From Congeria kusceri (Eukaryota; Mollusca; Bivalvia; Myida; Dreissenidae), in the NCBI GenBank assembly GCA_027627225.1, contig CM051033.1, forward strand, positions 53,230,410 to 53,294,409: a stretch of DNA of 64,000 nt, in the 5' to 3' direction. The notes beneath the pieces were generated by a model. It was not told where the DNA came from. It was given only the letters and a program-made list of their open reading frames with translations, and searched no databases. Both the position numbers and the translations under genes were made by a program. Shown here in pieces: positions 60,269 to 64,000 of the stretch; positions within the stretch are counted from its first letter, which is position 1; the number at the start of each line of letters is the position of its first letter.

Positions 60269-61370
60269 TATAAATATTAATTGACTTCGAAATGTGTATG
60301 AAGTATGCATAGATAACTTCCAAGATAAAGGTAGGGTATATTAGTTAAGAATAACTATACGCGTCTGATAAAAATAATTTTCGTTCATTCCCGCAATTAT
60401 TTTCGTACATTGTTAATGTATTAAATTTGGCTGACAAATTGATATAATAATGATGTTTACGTACATTATTTAGGTTATTCATATATCACTGGTGAAAACG
60501 TGGGGCGGTATGATCGGTTTATATACGGTACAAATATTAATAATTATTGAATTAATCACAAATTAATTTTTGGATTCGAGAAGTTTTCTTATTGTGTCCG
60601 AAAAATCTGGGGTCCGAGAAGTCTCCTTATATAGCTGGGGACCGAACAATCTGGGGTCCGAGCAGACACGTAGCCGATCATCTTGGCCCTCTTGTATCAT
60701 ATGTTTAGTGTAAAACTGATATCTCGGTATATTAATGTCAACGCCGATTGTCTTTTTTAAAGACATTTCTTGTTTCATATCATCCTCGCGCGGAGCTAAA
60801 AATAGAACATCGAGTTTTTTTCAAAACAAAACAAATGAACGACTATGCAACTTTTACCTCCAAAGTGCTGACGTCGATCCACGACATTTTACACTTAATA
60901 TCCAGCTACAAAGCATTTGCAATTCCTGTTTGTATTCACAAAGCTTAACATTTTTTAATTCAATTTTTCACGTGAACCAGAAACGCGATGTGTTTTCGAA
61001 ATCGCCACGACTGGTCAGAACGTATCTTGAAATTCGTATTTTGTCTCTAAACCTGTATCCGATTATCAATATTGGCGTCCAAAATAATTTTAGACATGCA
61101 TGGTTGCTTTAAATCTGTGTTTAAAAACAACACAACACAATCATATTTACTAACATCAGTCCATTGAAAACTTGTTTGTGTCGTCACTGCACAATTTGTT
61201 TACAGATTATGCCACACATTTATCGGTTATGTGATCTGAATATCCATTAAACACATTCCATCAAATGTATATTATTCATTTTTTAATCACACGATAACGT
61301 TCGCCTGTATTTCGCAATGTTTGTAAGAAATTTTTTATCGATCATGCCAACTTTAAAATTGACACGTCTA
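59312..61370. other. No gene seen
   Basis: AT-rich sequence between the LTR remnant and the next retroelement. At 60590-60670 the phrase CTGGGGTCCGAG occurs twice within a short repeat. A minus-strand frame at 60563-60778 spans it, with no recognisable domain. Confidence 0.45.
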
Positions 61371-61577
61371 AATATATATGTTGTGAAACATCCCGGTATT
61401 GTACGGTGTGGTACGGTGAGTACAAGTTTTATGTAATCTGTGGGTCCTACACAGGGAGTTCCGAATCAGCTTCCGTCCAGGCAAGAAGTGACTTTACGGG
61501 TGGCGTAAGTCCCTGTCCCTCTGACCCTCAAATTAATATTTAAGGTATGTCTTTGTGGAGTTCAATAATTACTTTAT

Positions 61578-61590
61578 TGGCGACGAGGAT
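61578..61590 (+). promoter_or_regulatory. Primer-binding site of the LTR retrotransposon
   Basis: TGGCGACGAGGAT begins with TGG, the complement of the CCA end of a tRNA. The following bases fit tRNA-Ser(GCU), as recalled from general knowledge. The nearby remnant shows an 18-base match; here the match stops after 13. Confidence 0.7.
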
Positions 61591-62198
61591 AAGTGGTTGA
61601 AATTTGCTCGCAATCGGGTTTCTAAGGTAATTTTTCAATTTTTTCAGTCCGTGTCTAGCAAACACAGTGGGTGGGGAAATTGCCAGTTTTAATATTATCT
61701 TTTTATTGTGCAGCATTTCGATACCGGGGAGAGTTACACCAGCAACCAGGTATTTAAATTATATTTCAATTTTTTTCAAACGACTTCGTGTCTGAGTTCT
61801 TTGAACTAAAAGGGGGAAAATTGTCAGTATCAATATAATTTTAGGTTGCTTGGTGTAAATTTAATCGGGGAATCACAAAGATAGCCTTATCAGGACCTAG
61901 AAATTATTTAAGCAAATAATTTATCCAGTTTGGTCAACATATTAATTTGGCTGGAATCGTCTGCACACGCATGCGCAGACAGAGGTCAGTTTAACAGGGA
62001 AACTACAGCTTTATATGAGGTCTTATAGATCCGTAGTAAGGTATTACGCCCACTTCCCCACCCCATTGGTAATTTGTGGTGTATAGTAGTCTCACAAATT
62101 CACCACCACAAGATCAACAGTGCTGCAGAAATCAAGTATCCTTCCAGATATCAGTGACATTTATAAGTTTCATATAGAGACACTTTTAGTATCCAGCT

Positions 62199-63095
62199 GT
62201 GAATAAAATAAACTTCAATGTGAAAATCAATATTAACAAGGCTACAGTGGAAGAATTTAAGAAAATTCCAGGCATTGGGCCATCAATTGCCAACCTGATT
62301 ATACAGTTTCGGGCAGCATATGGGGTGGTGAAAAAGGAAGCTCTGTGTTTAGCTCTGCGGGGATACCTGTCCCAAGAAGTTATACAGATAGTGGACTTCT
62401 CGGAACCAAGTACATTTGATTTCTTGGAATGGGATCAGATCTGCCAACCGTTAGTTCCGGTTTCTAAACAGTTACTATGCAAACCAATGATGCCAACTAA
62501 GACGGCACAGGCACCTGAAGCCAAAACGCCTGACAATAGAACATCATGGATGCCATTGAAGATGGAACAAGTTCTCAGGCAGTCACGGTCCAGATCCCCA
62601 GCAGCTGGCTCAACAGTACCGTCGGAAAAGGAACTTAACCACCACAGTCTCAAGTTTTGTGCTGTTAGTGCACAATGTGGTTCTAAGTTCTGTACAGAAG
62701 AACAACGAATTAGAGGTGACCGCAAACAGACAAGAAGCCGGTCTAAAACACCACAAGACAAGAATACATTGAAAACCAGAAGATATCAGTCTTCCAGATC
62801 GAGGTCTTTCGATGTTTCTTCCAGGTCACTTTCTCCAAGAAGGCGGTCAACCAAGAGCCAAAAGAAACACAGACAAGCTGACTGTTCATGTGCGGCGTCT
62901 TCCAGGTTAAGGTCTTATAGATCTGATCGAAAGTCTAGAAGACGCCGCAGCCAGTCAGATGCATCTTCAAGGTCAGTGTCTCCTAGACCTGATCGAAGGT
63001 CCCGAAGATGCGACAGCCGGAAATACCTGTCGTCGTCCAGCTCAGGTCATGTTCCCGGGATCGCCGGGCCAGAGAAAAAGGCAGAAAGTCCGTAA
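62199..63095 (+). CDS. LTR retrotransposon leader protein: helix-hairpin-helix plus SR-rich region
   Basis: The frame is open for 298 codons from a GTG at 62199; a TAG precedes at 62187. There is no ATG before the first domain, so initiation is unclear (non-AUG start, splicing or a lost start). Residues of about 8-57 form a ComEA-like helix-hairpin-helix: ININKATVEEFKKIPGIGP then ANLIIQFR, a fold that binds DNA backbone non-specifically. From about residue 130 the protein is rich in Arg-Ser dipeptides (RSRSPAAG, SRSRSFDVSSRSLSPRR), a nucleic-acid-binding, phosphorylatable type of tail. The stop at 63095 follows a frame change near 63040; the SR-rich sense continues in another frame. Together with the downstream frame it makes up the gag region. 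Confidence 0.65.
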   Translation: MNKINFNVKININKATVEEFKKIPGIGPSIANLIIQFRAAYGVVKKEALCLALRGYLSQEVIQIVDFSEPSTFDFLEWDQICQPLVPVSKQLLCKPMMPTKTAQAPEAKTPDNRTSWMPLKMEQVLRQSRSRSPAAGSTVPSEKELNHHSLKFCAVSAQCGSKFCTEEQRIRGDRKQTRSRSKTPQDKNTLKTRRYQSSRSRSFDVSSRSLSPRRRSTKSQKKHRQADCSCAASSRLRSYRSDRKSRRRRSQSDASSRSVSPRPDRRSRRCDSRKYLSSSSSGHVPGIAGPEKKAESP

Positions 63096-63183
63096 CAAAG
63101 GAACCAGACAGATATCGGAAGACAGCGCCCAAAGGCAAGAGCACTGCAAGGGGCAGGCCTTATAGGTCTCCATCTTCGAGTAG

Positions 63184-64000
63184 CTCTTCGGAGTCAAGGT
63201 CTCCACCAAGGCAACAGGGCAACCAAAAGTAAAGCGATGCACAGGCGGTCGCACCACGCTCGTTCGCCACTCTAGGTCAAGGACACGTAGGTCACACAGA
63301 AAATCCAAGACCTACCGTCACTCTTCTTCCAGTGCATCGTCTCGCAGACATGGGGATCCACGTCAGCATCCAAAGACCCTGCGATATGACGGGACGGCTA
63401 GCTGGCTGTCTTTCAAACGAAAGTTTGTCAGCTACCGGAAGGTCATGAAATGGTCGGAAGGGGACCTAACCTGGAGTCTGGAAGGAAAGGCCATTGACTT
63501 CTTCACGCTAACGACTACAGACAGTGAAAGGTACTCTTTCCGCAAGGTTATGAAATCGTTGGAGGCGCGGTTTGGTTCCAAGGAACTTCTGGAAACTTCA
63601 AAAGCACGTTTCCATCAGGTGAACCAGGGGCAAGATGAATCTCTGGAAGATTGGGCAGATCGGGTGCTTACCCTAGCTACCCCAGTTTTTGTCGCCCATC
63701 CAGAAGATTACATGAGACAGGAAGCCATTGCCCGGTTCTGCCAGGGGTGTAACGACAAGAAGGCAGCAAAGCACGCCTGCTTTGAAAACCCATCCAGTGT
63801 GGAGGAAGCCGTCAAGCTGGTGAAACAACATCAGTACATCTCCCAGGCAGTAGACGGAAAGAAGTCCAGAAGAGGGAGGGAAGATCTGGCAGTCAGTGCA
63901 GTGCGGGTACCATCAGAGGCAAATATTGAGGAGCTTATAGCTTCTGCTTGGCAAAAGTTTGCCAAGGAAATGCAGATCAACTCCCCAACAGCTTCAGACA
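63184..64000 (+). pseudogene. Gag (capsid) region, partial, out of frame with the leader
   Basis: This frame is open from 63184 to the window end (272 codons). After an SR-rich start (HSRSRTRRSHRKSK) it shows a retrotransposon gag domain: LRYDGTASWLSFKRKF, a Trp-rich helix region, MKSLEARFG, then QDESLEDWADRV and a Cys/His stretch without a zinc knuckle yet. Gag forms the particle that carries element RNA. Two frame changes (near 63040 and between 63184 and 63232, passing through a frame open at 63008-63232) separate it from the leader frame. This implies decay, sequencing errors in the repetitive SR-coding tract, or less likely recoding. It continues past the window. Confidence 0.75.

Larger units (their letters stand above)
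61380..64000 (+). mobile_element. 5' part of an LTR retrotransposon (Ty3/gypsy-like), cut by window end
   Basis: A primer-binding site TGGCGACGAGGAT at 61578-61590 shares its first 13 bases with the site in the 59.2-kb remnant, and from memory it is complementary to the 3' end of animal tRNA-Ser(GCU). The LTR should end just before it; its start is uncertain (somewhere near 61.38 kb). A 600-bp leader follows, then the gag-region frames. Base composition rises clearly toward GC after 62.2 kb, unlike the surroundings, as expected for coding sequence of a younger insertion. Protease, reverse transcriptase and the 3' LTR would lie beyond the window. Confidence 0.75.

Noticed and set aside
60563..60778. 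71-codon minus-strand frame
   Set aside because: Spans a short internal repeat (CTGGGGTCCGAG twice) and has no recognisable domain.

Overview
The window looks like nuclear DNA of an animal, most likely a bivalve mollusc. It is AT-rich and gene-poor, with spliced coding exons, large microsatellites, tRNA-headed SINEs, several non-LTR and LTR retroelements, and short dispersed repeat families of a type I associate with bivalves. Dreissena-like genomes are my guess from the repeat style; no marker gene proves it. I saw no bacterial operons, rRNA genes, CRISPR arrays or complete canonical tRNA genes.

Layout. 1-430 is a satellite of about 101 bp. 866-8250 (minus strand) holds a repeat-protein locus: a large exon region with 24 units of an 11-residue repeat (7382-8179), a small phase-1 exon with four more units (866-1000), and between them, on the same strand, a nearly full-length non-LTR retrotransposon (ORF1 5596-6810; endonuclease/reverse transcriptase 2141-5595, broken by one frameshift). 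9.53-12.56 kb is bounded by long inverted repeats and contains a short ORF for a possible secreted cysteine-rich peptide. 13-34 kb is mostly non-coding. It holds a 21-bp dyad array (15.3-15.8 kb), a nested inverted-repeat unit with a SINE remnant, a 560-bp tandem duplication and pentamer arrays (19.4-22.8 kb), a large inverted repeat followed by a 165-bp tandem family (23.5-25.6 kb), and two 460-bp terminal-inverted-repeat elements with a tRNA-like core (26.5 and 29.0 kb). 34.6-37.5 kb is a decayed second non-LTR element on the minus strand.

The clearest host gene is on the plus strand at 40811-46788. It has ten coding exons, and every intron is in phase 1. The predicted 293-residue protein has a signal peptide, one Ig-like domain, a short stalk, three membrane segments and a cytoplasmic tail with an NPF motif. 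Two candidate non-coding 5' exons (38.55 and 38.90 kb) and a 404-bp AAAT array precede it.

47-61 kb is again non-coding: minisatellites, a CTA array, a 2-kb repeat element carrying a SINE (53.7-55.7 kb), and a 1.5-kb inverted-repeat unit containing an LTR remnant (58.8-60.3 kb). From about 61.4 kb to the end lies the 5' part of an LTR retrotransposon: primer-binding site, a helix-hairpin-helix plus SR-rich leader, and gag, running off the window. It is not the parent I can demonstrate for the nearby remnant, but both share a primer-binding site that appears complementary to tRNA-Ser.
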